Positions 25,810 through 34,245 of a DNA stretch of 45,381 bases are shown one piece after another. Position numbers and translations under genes: made by a program. Location of the stretch: positions 10,511 through 55,891 of the forward strand of contig LFSC01000023.1 in NCBI GenBank assembly GCA_001512505.1, written 5' to 3'. Within the stretch, counting starts at the first letter, position 1. The number at the start of each line of letters is the position of its first letter. The notes under the pieces are model-generated. The model ran no database searches and had not been told where the DNA came from. It was given only the letters and a program-made list of their open reading frames with translations. The DNA comes from Clostridiaceae bacterium DTU079 (GTDB taxonomy: Bacteria > Bacillota > Clostridia > Acetivibrionales > Acetivibrionaceae).

Positions 25810-28809
25810 ATGACAAGGAAGAATGTTTCGATTTTAGTTGTCATTACTATATTTTTGACGTTTTTGTTATCGGCAGTTACCAAAGAAGTATATGGGGAAG
25901 TAAAATGGATAAAGGTAGCCGCCGGTGATTCCTATTCCTTTGCCTTGGACATAAGTGGAAATTTATGGGCATGGGGAAGTAACTGTTATGGACAGCTAGG
26001 AGACGGCACAACCGAAAACAGTTCCCGACCGGTTCTGGTTATGAAGGGAATAAAGGAGGTTGTCGGAGGACAGTATCATAGCTTTGCGGTTAAAGATGAC
26101 GGAACTCTGTTGGTATTTGGCGAAATGTTCAGTATGCAGGGTTATGCAAAAAGTAAGGGAGAACCTGTTGCAATAATGGATAAAGTAAAAACCGCAGCTA
26201 TCGGAAGAAATTTCTGGGTTGTCGTTAAGGAAGACGGGAGCGTGTGGACATGGGGAGATAACAAATACGGGCAGTTGGGAGACGGAACGAATGTTAATAG
26301 AAGTGCTCCGAAGAGAGTAATGGTTGGAGTTGAGAAGGTGGCCACAGGATTGAACCATGTGCTTGCATTGAGAGGAGACGGCTCTTTATGGATTTGGGGA
26401 AACGGTGTAAATGAACCTGAAAGAATATTATCCGATGTAGTTGATATTGCCTCAGGGGCAAATCACAATCTTGCAGTAAAAAAGGATGGTAGCTTGTGGG
26501 CTTGGGGTAGCAATATTTTCGGACAGTTGGGAGTTGGTTCGAATAAAGACAGCTTTACAGATCCCATTGAGGTAATGAGAGGAGTCGAAAAGGTAGCGGC
26601 AGGGTTTGACTTCAGTCTTGCAATAAAGGAGGACGGAAGTCTGTGGACATGGGGGAACAATAATTACGGTCAATTGGGAAACGGAACGACAGAAAGGGTT
26701 ATGAAGCCTGAAAAAATAAATGATGGAGTAATAATGGTTACCGCCGGTGTAAGCCATAGTCTGGCAATTAAAAAAGACGGCAGTCTATGGGCATGGGGGA
26801 GCAATTCCCAGGGGCAGCTGGGAAGAGAGGAAGCTTATAGGGCTCTTCCCAGTGAAATATTGCAAAACGTAGCTGAAGTGGCTTCCGGAGGAGGCGGATG
26901 GGGATACAGTCTTGTAGTAAAAGAGGATAAAAGTTTGTGGGCATGCGGTTACAATATGAACGGGCAGTTGGGGGACGGTACTAATGATAATAAAAACAGG
27001 CATGTGTGCATAATTGACAGTGGAGTAAAGAAAGTGTCGGCTAACGGACATAGCTTTGCAATAAAAGAGGATGGGAGCCTATGGGCATGGGGAAATAACT
27101 CTTATGGGCAGTTGGGCGACGGAACAAACATAGATAAGAACAGGCCTGTATATATTATGAGTGAAGTGGTTGAAGTCTCAGCCGGTACTTCCCATAGCCT
27201 TGCAGTGAAAAAGGATGGCAGTTTATGGGCTTGGGGGAATAACGATAGAGGGCAATTGGGTGACGGAACGACTAACCAGATTAATTATCCTAAAAAAATA
27301 ATGGACAGTGGTGTAAAAAAAGCGATTGCGGGAAACAAATACAGTTTGGTTATAAAAGATGACGGAAGTCTGTGGGCCTGGGGATGGAATGTCTATGGGC
27401 AATTAGGTGACGGAACGAATGATGACAGGCATTTACCCAAGAGAATAATAGAAGAAGGGGTGGTTAATGCCGGTGTGGGGTTTTCTCATAGCCTTGCAAT
27501 AAAGGAAGACGGAAGCTTATGGGCATGGGGACGAAACAGATGTGGGCAACTAGGTGACGGAAGGACAATAGATAGAGATGTGCCGGCAGAAATAGAAATA
27601 TTAAAAAATGTTGTAGGTGTAGCAGCGGGAACGGATTACACTTTTGCAGTTACGGAGGATGGAAGCCTGTGGGGATGGGGATACAACAGTAATGGTCAGT
27701 TGGGCATTGGGACAAATAATATTATAGAATATTCTCCTGTAAAGGTAATGGAGGATGTTGTAAGCATTTCTTCCAGCGGAGGAAGTACTTTTGCCATAAA
27801 GAAAGATAAAAGCCTTTGGGCATGGGGCAGCAACTCTTTTGGTCAGTTAGGAGATGGAAATGCCTACAAAGAACTTCCTCAAAAGGTAGTGTTTGATGCT
27901 GAACCGATCAAACCTACTTCAACACCGGTTATCACATCATCTGCAAGTCCTTCGAATACACCGAAAGTCACAGGAGCGCCGGATCATACAACATCACCGG
28001 AAATCACAAAGACACCTGATGTTACCAAAACTCCCGGACATGGGATAATTTCGACGCCTGTGAAAACACCGTCTGTCCCGGTACAACCTAAGGATACGGT
28101 AAGTAAAACAGATAACAAAGGCAGCACCTCAACACCCAAGCCAACACCAACCCAGACATCACCCGAGCCGACTGAAATAATTGAAACTCCGACAGACAAG
28201 CCTGGTGTCGGTTTTAGCGATATAAATGAACACTGGGCTAAAGAATCAATTATCAAGCTGCTTGAGAAGGATTTAATAACCGGTTATGAAGACAATACTA
28301 TAAGGCCCAACCGGCATATAACAAGAAATGAAGCCATAGTGGTATTGGCTAAGCTTTTGAAACTGGAGCCGAGGGGCGATATTGCTTTGTATTTTAGCGA
28401 TAAGGATAGGATACCGGAATGGGTTAGGCCTTATTTGGGTATTTCTCAAAACTATGGTTTGATTGTCGGATTTGAGGATAACAGTTTTAGGGGACAGAAT
28501 AACCTAACACGAGCCCAGGCTTCGGTTGTCTTCCTGAAGGTTTTATCCCTAACCGGAGGCATAGATAAAAGTATTTCAGAAATTTCGCAAATAACCAGGG
28601 AGTATAAAATACATAGCAATATAACCGAATACAAGGATTTTACAGAATCCCACTGGTCCTATGCATATCTCGACATGGCATTTTCAATCGGGTTAATAAA
28701 AGGGTATGAGGATAAGACCATTAGGCCGGACAACAGTATAACAAGGGCTGAGTTTTTTACCATGGCGGCAAAGGTTCTGGAGATATCCGAGGCTGAAAGC
28801 GGAAATTAA
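25810..28809 (+). CDS. S-layer-anchored RCC1-repeat (double seven-blade) protein
   Basis: This 999-residue secreted protein has a signal peptide (about 1-31). Fourteen RCC1-type units of about 48 residues (about 35-695) each carry SLWAWG followed by GQLGDGT; the units near the second and fourth are degenerate. Fourteen units would form two seven-bladed propellers. A Pro-Thr-Ser linker (about 700-800) leads to three SLH domains (about 803-999), with FSDINEHWAKES, the PEWVRPYLG unit and FTESHWSYAYLD. SLH domains bind the pyruvylated cell-wall polymer, so this is a surface protein. The ligand of the propellers is unknown. TTGGGGGAGAG precedes the ATG. Its stop overlaps that of the opposite gene. 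Confidence 0.92.
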   Translation: MTRKNVSILVVITIFLTFLLSAVTKEVYGEVKWIKVAAGDSYSFALDISGNLWAWGSNCYGQLGDGTTENSSRPVLVMKGIKEVVGGQYHSFAVKDDGTLLVFGEMFSMQGYAKSKGEPVAIMDKVKTAAIGRNFWVVVKEDGSVWTWGDNKYGQLGDGTNVNRSAPKRVMVGVEKVATGLNHVLALRGDGSLWIWGNGVNEPERILSDVVDIASGANHNLAVKKDGSLWAWGSNIFGQLGVGSNKDSFTDPIEVMRGVEKVAAGFDFSLAIKEDGSLWTWGNNNYGQLGNGTTERVMKPEKINDGVIMVTAGVSHSLAIKKDGSLWAWGSNSQGQLGREEAYRALPSEILQNVAEVASGGGGWGYSLVVKEDKSLWACGYNMNGQLGDGTNDNKNRHVCIIDSGVKKVSANGHSFAIKEDGSLWAWGNNSYGQLGDGTNIDKNRPVYIMSEVVEVSAGTSHSLAVKKDGSLWAWGNNDRGQLGDGTTNQINYPKKIMDSGVKKAIAGNKYSLVIKDDGSLWAWGWNVYGQLGDGTNDDRHLPKRIIEEGVVNAGVGFSHSLAIKEDGSLWAWGRNRCGQLGDGRTIDRDVPAEIEILKNVVGVAAGTDYTFAVTEDGSLWGWGYNSNGQLGIGTNNIIEYSPVKVMEDVVSISSSGGSTFAIKKDKSLWAWGSNSFGQLGDGNAYKELPQKVVFDAEPIKPTSTPVITSSASPSNTPKVTGAPDHTTSPEITKTPDVTKTPGHGIISTPVKTPSVPVQPKDTVSKTDNKGSTSTPKPTPTQTSPEPTEIIETPTDKPGVGFSDINEHWAKESIIKLLEKDLITGYEDNTIRPNRHITRNEAIVVLAKLLKLEPRGDIALYFSDKDRIPEWVRPYLGISQNYGLIVGFEDNSFRGQNNLTRAQASVVFLKVLSLTGGIDKSISEISQITREYKIHSNITEYKDFTESHWSYAYLDMAFSIGLIKGYEDKTIRPDNSITRAEFFTMAAKVLEISEAESGN

Positions 28810-30767
28810 TACATATAAAAGTCACGAAGCATGAACACACCTTTGTTTGCTTCGGTATCTTGATTAAATAGATTACCGATAAAAATTTCTATTGAGTCAA
28901 CTTTTTTGTTACTGTCGAGAGGAATTTCCTTGGTAGTCCAATTCTTTATGAGTGATAGCTCTTCCGAGCTTCCAAGGTTAATTCTCTCGGCTTTGTCAGT
29001 GTAATTGATAATAATTGTTATACTGTCTCTTAAACCGTTTTGAGACAGGCATTTATATGCAAATGTCAGTTTGCTGTAGCCTTCGGGAAATCCTATAGCT
29101 TTATTTTTTGTTTTTATGGATGCATTTCCGTTTCCGGTTATACTATAGTTTATGGAAAATACATTATGAGAATCTATTTGTGAACTTTCAAGGCTGATTG
29201 CTGCATTGCTTTTTCCGGCGACAGACCAATTTGTGCTATCCAGTAATTCTTTAATTCTTACCGGGGAAGGCACAGGGGAAGGCATGGGTGTGTTGGTCGG
29301 TATGGGGGTATGTGTGGAAGTAGGTCCGGCTGATGCTGCCGGTGTAGGTGTCGAAATCCCATGAGTCGGAGTAGAAGGAATTTTAGTTTCGAAAGGTGTA
29401 TGAATTTGTACGGGCAAATCATTTGATGTATAGTCCGGGGATGGGGCGTCTATTGTAAATGATGGAGCAACGGTCGGTGTAATTGAAACATCAACTGAAG
29501 CAGCCATAGTGTTTAATGGAGTTTGACCTGCTTTAGCTGTTGGAGCTTGCGAGATAACAGGTTCGTTTGCGTTTACAGTTGGGGGTGTTTTTTTCTTTTT
29601 CATTGAATAAAAAGTTAAAGTAAATAAACTACATACGGATAAAAAAAGGGCAAGTACCAGTATGTATTTCAATTTGCCTTTTTTTATTTGATTTTTGTAG
29701 CTGGAAAATTCGTTTGTATCGGCTTCTACGATTTCATGTGTATTGTTTGATACAGTAGAATTATTTATTGTATTGATTCTGTTTCTCTCATTGGTGTAAA
29801 AATCAATACCACCCATAAGTCTGCAAGAATAATTATTGATGTTACTTGCTTTATCATTAATGTAAAAATTGCTTTGAACGTCTATCGGCATTTTTAGCAC
29901 TTTAAAGCTTATTTCTGCAATAGTTATACTGTCTTTAATAATACAAGAGATATCATTATTGGAATCAAAAGTGAGCAGAATTTTGCCTGCATCATGAACG
30001 GTGCTTTTTATAAGGCTGTTGTTAGTATAAACTTCAGCAAGTTCAAGACATGTAATGTCATAGTTAAATTCCAACTGAAAACTGTAAAATCCAAGGTTAG
30101 CCTGATTATGTAAGATTACTCTATAGGAAGTTTCATTGCTGCTTGAAATACCTGAGCAACTTATGTCAATATATGGTTTTGTAAATATGCCCAATTCACA
30201 TAAAACCTGATTGATATTTGAAACATGTTTTAACTTTATTTGACTGTTATTAACCGTTGTGCAAAATAAAGAATCTGTATTCAGAAGATTTTCAACTTCT
30301 TCATAATTATCCGACGGGAAAAGAACCAGTTCAACATTGTTCTCTACGGCCGCCAGTATTTTTTGCCGAATAAAATTAACTCCGCTGATATTGCCCAAAT
30401 TATCTATAACCCCGGTTGCAGCTATTTTTCTGGGTAAATCAACGGGGCATTCAATTTTGCTCCAGTTTATTAGCTGCGTTATGAACGCCACGGCATAAGC
30501 AAGCCCGGCACTGCTGCCGTCGACTTTGCGGTTGAAGTCTTTAGGAATTACGGAAATATATTCGGTCTGTTTATGTTTTAAATTTTCACAGGAAAACAAT
30601 GCCTCATAAGCACATTCTATCCCTGTTTTAGCCGATTCTTTAACCTTAGGTGAGTTAAAACTCTGCATATAGATTTGTATTGGTTTGTCTGTTGAAACGA
30701 ATAATGGACGGATATTTACCAATTCTGCAGTTTTATCGTCAAAAAGTGCGAATGTGTAAATTGGCAT
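28806..30767 (-). CDS. Membrane protein: Lon-type protease domain, cohesin-like domain, TM, PT linker, CBM-like domain
   Basis: This 653-residue protein lacks a signal peptide. Residues about 1-195 match the proteolytic domain of Lon (S16): DGSSAGL gives Ser86 and FIRQKILAA gives Lys136. From the conserved TG (119) to the Lys is 18 residues, as in E. coli Lon, so the Ser-Lys dyad looks intact, but no AAA+ ATPase is attached. About 198-292 is a beta-rich cohesin-like domain (YRVILHNQANLGFYSFQLEF). One TM follows (about 366-388), then KKKK, a Pro-Thr linker (about 394-520) and a beta-sandwich C-terminus (about 520-653) like a carbohydrate-binding module. By analogy to RsgI the C-terminus is outside and the protease inside. 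AGGGGAG precedes the ATG. Confidence 0.75.
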   Translation of the reverse strand: MPIYTFALFDDKTAELVNIRPLFVSTDKPIQIYMQSFNSPKVKESAKTGIECAYEALFSCENLKHKQTEYISVIPKDFNRKVDGSSAGLAYAVAFITQLINWSKIECPVDLPRKIAATGVIDNLGNISGVNFIRQKILAAVENNVELVLFPSDNYEEVENLLNTDSLFCTTVNNSQIKLKHVSNINQVLCELGIFTKPYIDISCSGISSSNETSYRVILHNQANLGFYSFQLEFNYDITCLELAEVYTNNSLIKSTVHDAGKILLTFDSNNDISCIIKDSITIAEISFKVLKMPIDVQSNFYINDKASNINNYSCRLMGGIDFYTNERNRINTINNSTVSNNTHEIVEADTNEFSSYKNQIKKGKLKYILVLALFLSVCSLFTLTFYSMKKKKTPPTVNANEPVISQAPTAKAGQTPLNTMAASVDVSITPTVAPSFTIDAPSPDYTSNDLPVQIHTPFETKIPSTPTHGISTPTPAASAGPTSTHTPIPTNTPMPSPVPSPVRIKELLDSTNWSVAGKSNAAISLESSQIDSHNVFSINYSITGNGNASIKTKNKAIGFPEGYSKLTFAYKCLSQNGLRDSITIIINYTDKAERINLGSSEELSLIKNWTTKEIPLDSNKKVDSIEIFIGNLFNQDTEANKGVFMLRDFYMY

Positions 30768-30925
30768 TGCTACTCCCCTTTGTAAAGAATGATAGGTTTC
30801 TTTCTGAATTATTTATCCATTGTTTAGGATACATACAGAATTATACCATATACTTTATGTTCCTGCAATTAAGCCTTTATTCTTCATAACTTGATTGATA
30901 CCCCTTGGTCATTAATCTGGAAAGC

Positions 30926-31063
30926 TTAAAAAAAGCATTGGAAGAAACAATAAAGTCCAAAAGCAAAAGACATAGGAAGGTAAAATGCTTTACGGAATTT
31001 ATATATAATTACACCGGTTAGAATTGCTACAAAACAGAATATAAATATCATTATTGATGCCAT
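30926..31063 (-). CDS. Possible 45-residue small membrane protein
   Basis: On the minus strand an ATG at 31063 opens 45 codons ending TAA. The product MASIMIFIFCFVAILTGVII then a KFRK turn and a second hydrophobic segment would be a two-pass hairpin in the membrane. A weak GGAAG lies 10 bases upstream. It sits between the 360-residue gene and the Lon-domain sensor gene in the same direction, so it might be part of that operon. There is no similarity I recognise, and chance is possible in AT-rich DNA. The rest of 30768-31179 shows nothing. Confidence 0.35.
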   Translation of the reverse strand: MASIMIFIFCFVAILTGVIIYKFRKAFYLPMSFAFGLYCFFQCFF

Positions 31064-31179
31064 ATATTACACTTCCGATTATCGACAGAATAGAGTCCGG
31101 TATAAAAAGCATAAATTTATGAAAAAGAGCAGAAAACGACAAAAGTTGATTCCTCCCTGTTTCATCAGTAGCAATAAAG

Positions 31180-32253
31180 CTAAATTTTACACCTTAAGAC
31201 ACAAACTTTATTGGAACCGATATTCTGCCAATATTCTATATGGTCATTGGCCTGACGGAAATTGTCAAAAGAATACCCGTTGGATTTTACATATTCATAT
31301 ATTTCATTTGTAAACAGAACATCCCATGCTTTTGCATTAACGTTGGGAAGCTCCTGAATTGAAAATTCATTACAAATATTTTTTGCATTATCAAATAAAA
31401 GAACTTTGTATGATTTGTTGCTTTCTTTATATAATGCGTAATGGGGACGAACTCTAACAATATTGTGCAGTTCGATTTTCCTTTCTTCCAACAGAAGATT
31501 GCTCAATCTCTTATCCTGATGAAGAATTTTATAGCATTCCAGATAGTTTAACAGGGCTTTGGAATTTCTGTTAAGCTTAACATCACTGAGATTGATCTTA
31601 AGATACTCGGGAGTATCATTTTTAAATAATAATAAAGTAGCTTCGTTTTCTCCCATGTACCAGATTTCTTCTTCATCCATGTATATGATATCCTTCGGTA
31701 AATCCTGCTCATTAAATTTAGGATAAAGGAAGGGAGTTTCTTTATCATATTTAACAGATTTAACTGTAATACTGTCAGGGGTTTTGATGGTAACGGTTTG
31801 CGGAATGCCGTCCGCACCCTTGTCAAAAACTATAACTTTCCCGAAATCAGTACAATAAACATAATTCATCTTACTGGATACAATAAGATCTTTTTTATTA
31901 ACTTTCAAAATCTGTTCCAGATTTCTAAGCTTGACCTTTTTTATGGAATTAAAAATACCTAACGGCTTGCTGCTTTCTTGTTTAATACTTCCGGCAGAGT
32001 TGCCTATAAGGCCATTCGATAAATTGGAAAGCATTTTTTTGCTCTTTTGATACTGAATAGAAGATACTTTGGATGTTATCATATCCATAAGACCTTTTAC
32101 ATTGTCACTTACTTCTTTGATTGCAGTATCTTTAATTGCAGTATTTTTATTTGTATTATTTTTAACTGCATTGTTGTCTTTCCGCTTAACGGATCTTGGC
32201 GATACATATCTGAATTCTTCCGGTAATAAGTTGATATCTTTCTTATTACCCAT
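31180..32253 (-). CDS. Unrecognised protein with N-terminal INLLPEEF motif
   Basis: This 357-residue protein has no TM. It starts MGNKKDINLLPEEFRYVSP; INLLP near the N-terminus is the motif by which PilN binds PilM in type IV pilus systems, but the PilN TM and coiled coil are missing. Residues about 20-110 are Lys/Asn-rich and low in complexity. The remaining part is beta-rich with repeating strands of the type VIVFDKG, LLLFKND and VLLFDNA. I chose the ATG at 32253, with AAGGAG nine bases upstream; an earlier GTG overlaps that site. It is the first gene of the operon leading to the Lon-domain membrane protein, behind a good promoter. Confidence 0.7.
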   Translation of the reverse strand: MGNKKDINLLPEEFRYVSPRSVKRKDNNAVKNNTNKNTAIKDTAIKEVSDNVKGLMDMITSKVSSIQYQKSKKMLSNLSNGLIGNSAGSIKQESSKPLGIFNSIKKVKLRNLEQILKVNKKDLIVSSKMNYVYCTDFGKVIVFDKGADGIPQTVTIKTPDSITVKSVKYDKETPFLYPKFNEQDLPKDIIYMDEEEIWYMGENEATLLLFKNDTPEYLKINLSDVKLNRNSKALLNYLECYKILHQDKRLSNLLLEERKIELHNIVRVRPHYALYKESNKSYKVLLFDNAKNICNEFSIQELPNVNAKAWDVLFTNEIYEYVKSNGYSFDNFRQANDHIEYWQNIGSNKVCVLRCKI

Positions 32254-32334
32254 TGAAATCACTCCTTCTTAAACAAATCAACTTAGATCAAAGACAATAA
32301 CGATTTTTATATATAATATAAGTTGTATACATTA

Positions 32335-32362
32335 ACTATACCCTAATATTGTAAAATGTCAA
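32335..32362 (-). promoter_or_regulatory. Sigma-A promoter of the 32253 operon
   Basis: On the minus strand TTGACA (32362-32357) and TATAGT (32340-32335) are 16 bases apart, about 80 bases before the ATG. Confidence 0.65.
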
Positions 32363-32771
32363 GTAAAATTTACCTTATAAAAAAGCAAATTATTGTAATT
32401 AAATCTGTATAAAGTCTAAAAATTACTTGACTTGTCCAATTCTACAACTATTCTAATAGTTTGCTGCAACCATATCCAATAATTTAAATTAAATAAAATA
32501 ATTTCGTCACTCATAATTATATCATAATCTTACCAATATAAGAATGCTATTTCAAACTTTTTTGCTTTTTATTCTATTTCTTAGAGGTATCAATTAATTT
32601 CACAAGATTTTATTCGGAAAAACAGGGGATGTCCGACGGTTTGCTGCTCAACAATAGCGTAAAAGTATGCTGCTGAATAGGGTTTTTATTGAGTTAAAAT
32701 ATTGCAAGGGGATGATTCTGCCGATTGTGACAAGAGTTCATCCCCGTAACTTATTTATTATTATTTTATTA
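32363..32771. other. Gene-free stretch downstream of cotJC
   Basis: No credible gene is present. GGGGATGA (32708-32715) and TCATCCCC (32738-32745) form a perfect 8-bp stem with a 22-base loop about 30 bases after the cotJC stop on the minus strand. The T-run after it is poor, so it is a possible, not certain, terminator. Confidence 0.4.
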
Positions 32772-33371
32772 TCATTTTGCTTTTGGCATTGGAGTGTTGA
32801 TATAGAATTTTTTTTCAGCAAACTTTTCCTGAACCAGTCTCAGGGCTTCTCCGAATCTCTGGAAATGCACAACTTCTCTTTCTCTTAAAAACCTTAAGGG
32901 GTCTATAACGTCAGGATCGTCAGCAAGTCTTATTAAATTTTCATAGGTGGCTCTTGCTTTTTGTTCTGCTGCGAGGTCCTCATGCAAATCAGCTATAACA
33001 TCACCCTTTGACTGTATATAAGCTGCAGTAAAGGGAATTCCTCCGGCACTCATGGGATATACCGCATGGTCATGATCGGTATAGTATGCTCCGAGACCTT
33101 CTCTTTCCAGTATTTCTGCCGGAACACCTTTTGTTAACTGATAAACCATCGAACCCACCATTTCAAGATGAGCCAATTCCTCTGTACCTATATCGTTGAG
33201 AATTGCTTTTGTTTCATTTGTGGGCATGCTAAATCTTTGGCTGAGATATCTTAAAGAAGCAGCAAGCTCTCCGTCAGGTCCCCCATATTGAGAAATTATA
33301 TATTTAGCCATTTTGGGATTTGGGTTTTTAATTTTTACCGGATACTCAAGTTTTTTTTCATAAATCCACAT
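32772..33371 (-). CDS. cotJC: Spore coat protein CotJC (manganese-catalase fold)
   Basis: This 199-residue protein matches CotJC at full length: MWIYEKKLEYPV, then YGGPDGELAASLRYLSQR, and a C-terminal FLREREVVHFQRFGEALR. It belongs to the manganese (non-haem) catalase family; Glu residues in GELAASLRYL and EELAHLEMV, and Glu/His in EREVVHFQRF, fit the di-manganese ligands. It is assembled in the spore coat made by the mother cell and may protect against peroxide. It is the last gene of the cotJABC operon, with AAGGGAGG before the ATG. Confidence 0.95.
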   Translation of the reverse strand: MWIYEKKLEYPVKIKNPNPKMAKYIISQYGGPDGELAASLRYLSQRFSMPTNETKAILNDIGTEELAHLEMVGSMVYQLTKGVPAEILEREGLGAYYTDHDHAVYPMSAGGIPFTAAYIQSKGDVIADLHEDLAAEQKARATYENLIRLADDPDVIDPLRFLREREVVHFQRFGEALRLVQEKFAEKKFYINTPMPKAK

Positions 33372-33401
33372 TTTGATGCCTCCCTTAAATTTTGATTATG
33401 T

Positions 33402-33656
33402 TTATGACTGGTGTTCCCAGGGCCATGGACTGTTTATCCATTGCCACGGACATGTGTTTGGAGAATTTGAAGCTGTTAACGGTCCGTACAGTCTTTCATA
33501 TTCATTTCTCAACATCTTTGCTCTTTGAGCGCAGTTATAGAACAGCATGATGGTCCTCTGATCATAAGGATGTGTGTTCAGGTACAGATTCAGATCAATA
33601 AGGGTAAAATCTGCAGCCATGACTTCTTTTAGTAAAGTTTCCCTATCGGTATTCAT
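33402..33656 (-). CDS. cotJB: Spore coat protein CotJB
   Basis: This 84-residue protein has the typical CotJB sequence: ADFTLIDLNLYLNTHPYDQR and a C-terminal CPWQWINSPWPWEHQ. In Bacillus, CotJB is a coat-associated protein encoded with CotJA and CotJC and controlled by sigma-E. The upstream cotJA gene ends 11 bases before it; AGGAGGC lies before the ATG. Confidence 0.93.
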   Translation of the reverse strand: MNTDRETLLKEVMAADFTLIDLNLYLNTHPYDQRTIMLFYNCAQRAKMLRNEYERLYGPLTASNSPNTCPWQWINSPWPWEHQS

Positions 33657-33667
33657 GTTTTCGCCTC

Positions 33668-33925
33668 CTATGCATCAATGGTATATTCGGGATCCACACC
33701 ATAGGGCCTGTATAACTCCGGGAATATCGTTCCGGCATCCAGTCCCTTCATAGGTGGAAATAAACAGCCTATACGTTGAAAAGGAACATATGCATGTGCC
33801 AACTTCATTGGCATGCAGTAGACAGTTGCATCCTGTACGGAGCCAAGATTAAAAAAAGGTTTCATAATGTTGGTATTGCATGCGGGCTGATTAACATTTG
33901 GGTATAAATTAGGATTCTGCATCAT
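33668..33925 (-). CDS. cotJA: Spore coat-associated protein CotJA
   Basis: This protein of about 85 residues contains the CotJA core: LAHAYVPFQRIGCLFPP, then KGLDAGTIFPELYRPY. CotJA is needed for CotJC incorporation in Bacillus. I choose the ATG at 33925, preceded by GGAGGGAATAAAA; a TTG at 33940 overlaps that ribosome site. A second ATG follows directly. Confidence 0.92.
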   Translation of the reverse strand: MMQNPNLYPNVNQPACNTNIMKPFFNLGSVQDATVYCMPMKLAHAYVPFQRIGCLFPPMKGLDAGTIFPELYRPYGVDPEYTIDA

Positions 33926-33927
33926 TT

Positions 33928-34122
33928 TTATTCCCTCCAAAAATATAATTTTATAACATCTTGCAAATTTATGACGACGAACCTTTTATGCTCCTGAGAT
34001 TCTATTAACATAATATTCTTGTAAACTGTAAAGTGTTCTCTAATCATGCTGTTTGTGAACAGTTCCCGCATACTGTGTGTATAAGGGAAAACCCCGCTGT
34101 ATTTTTTCATTTTATTGGACAC
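33928..34122 (-). CDS. Small hypothetical protein upstream of cotJA
   Basis: This 64-residue frame starts at a GTG; M5 would be an alternative ATG start. The product is basic and aromatic (KMKKYSGVFPYTHSM), with no TM and no family I recognise. Its stop lies two bases before the cotJA ATG, and the cotJA ribosome site is inside its last codons, the arrangement of a coupled operon. The upstream ribosome site is weak. It may be a spore gene made with cotJABC or a chance frame. Confidence 0.45.
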   Translation of the reverse strand: MSNKMKKYSGVFPYTHSMRELFTNSMIREHFTVYKNIMLIESQEHKRFVVINLQDVIKLYFWRE

Positions 34123-34168
34123 ATCTTTGAATCTTCGGCGAATTAATAAAGCGAAGGGAAATAATATG

Positions 34169-34196
34169 CACCCTTGCGGAATGGATAATAAGGGTG
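34169..34196. repeat. Inverted repeat between cotJ operon and nitrilase gene
   Basis: CACCCTT and AAGGGTG flank a 14-base loop in the divergent promoter region. CATATTAT on the minus strand next to it is a partial match to a sigma-E -10 (CATACANT), as would suit cotJ. Confidence 0.35.
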
Positions 34197-34245
34197 TAAA
34201 ATTATGGTGAACTTTATATCGCGATTATATTAAGAGGAGCATACC

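Noticed and set aside
28806..30767. Calling this a Lon protease or a scaffoldin
   Set aside because: No AAA+ ATPase and no Lon N-domain are present; only one cohesin-like domain, which is probably intracellular.
31180..32253. Calling this gene pilN
   Set aside because: Only the INLLP motif fits; the TM helix and coiled coil are missing and pilM/pilO are not adjacent.
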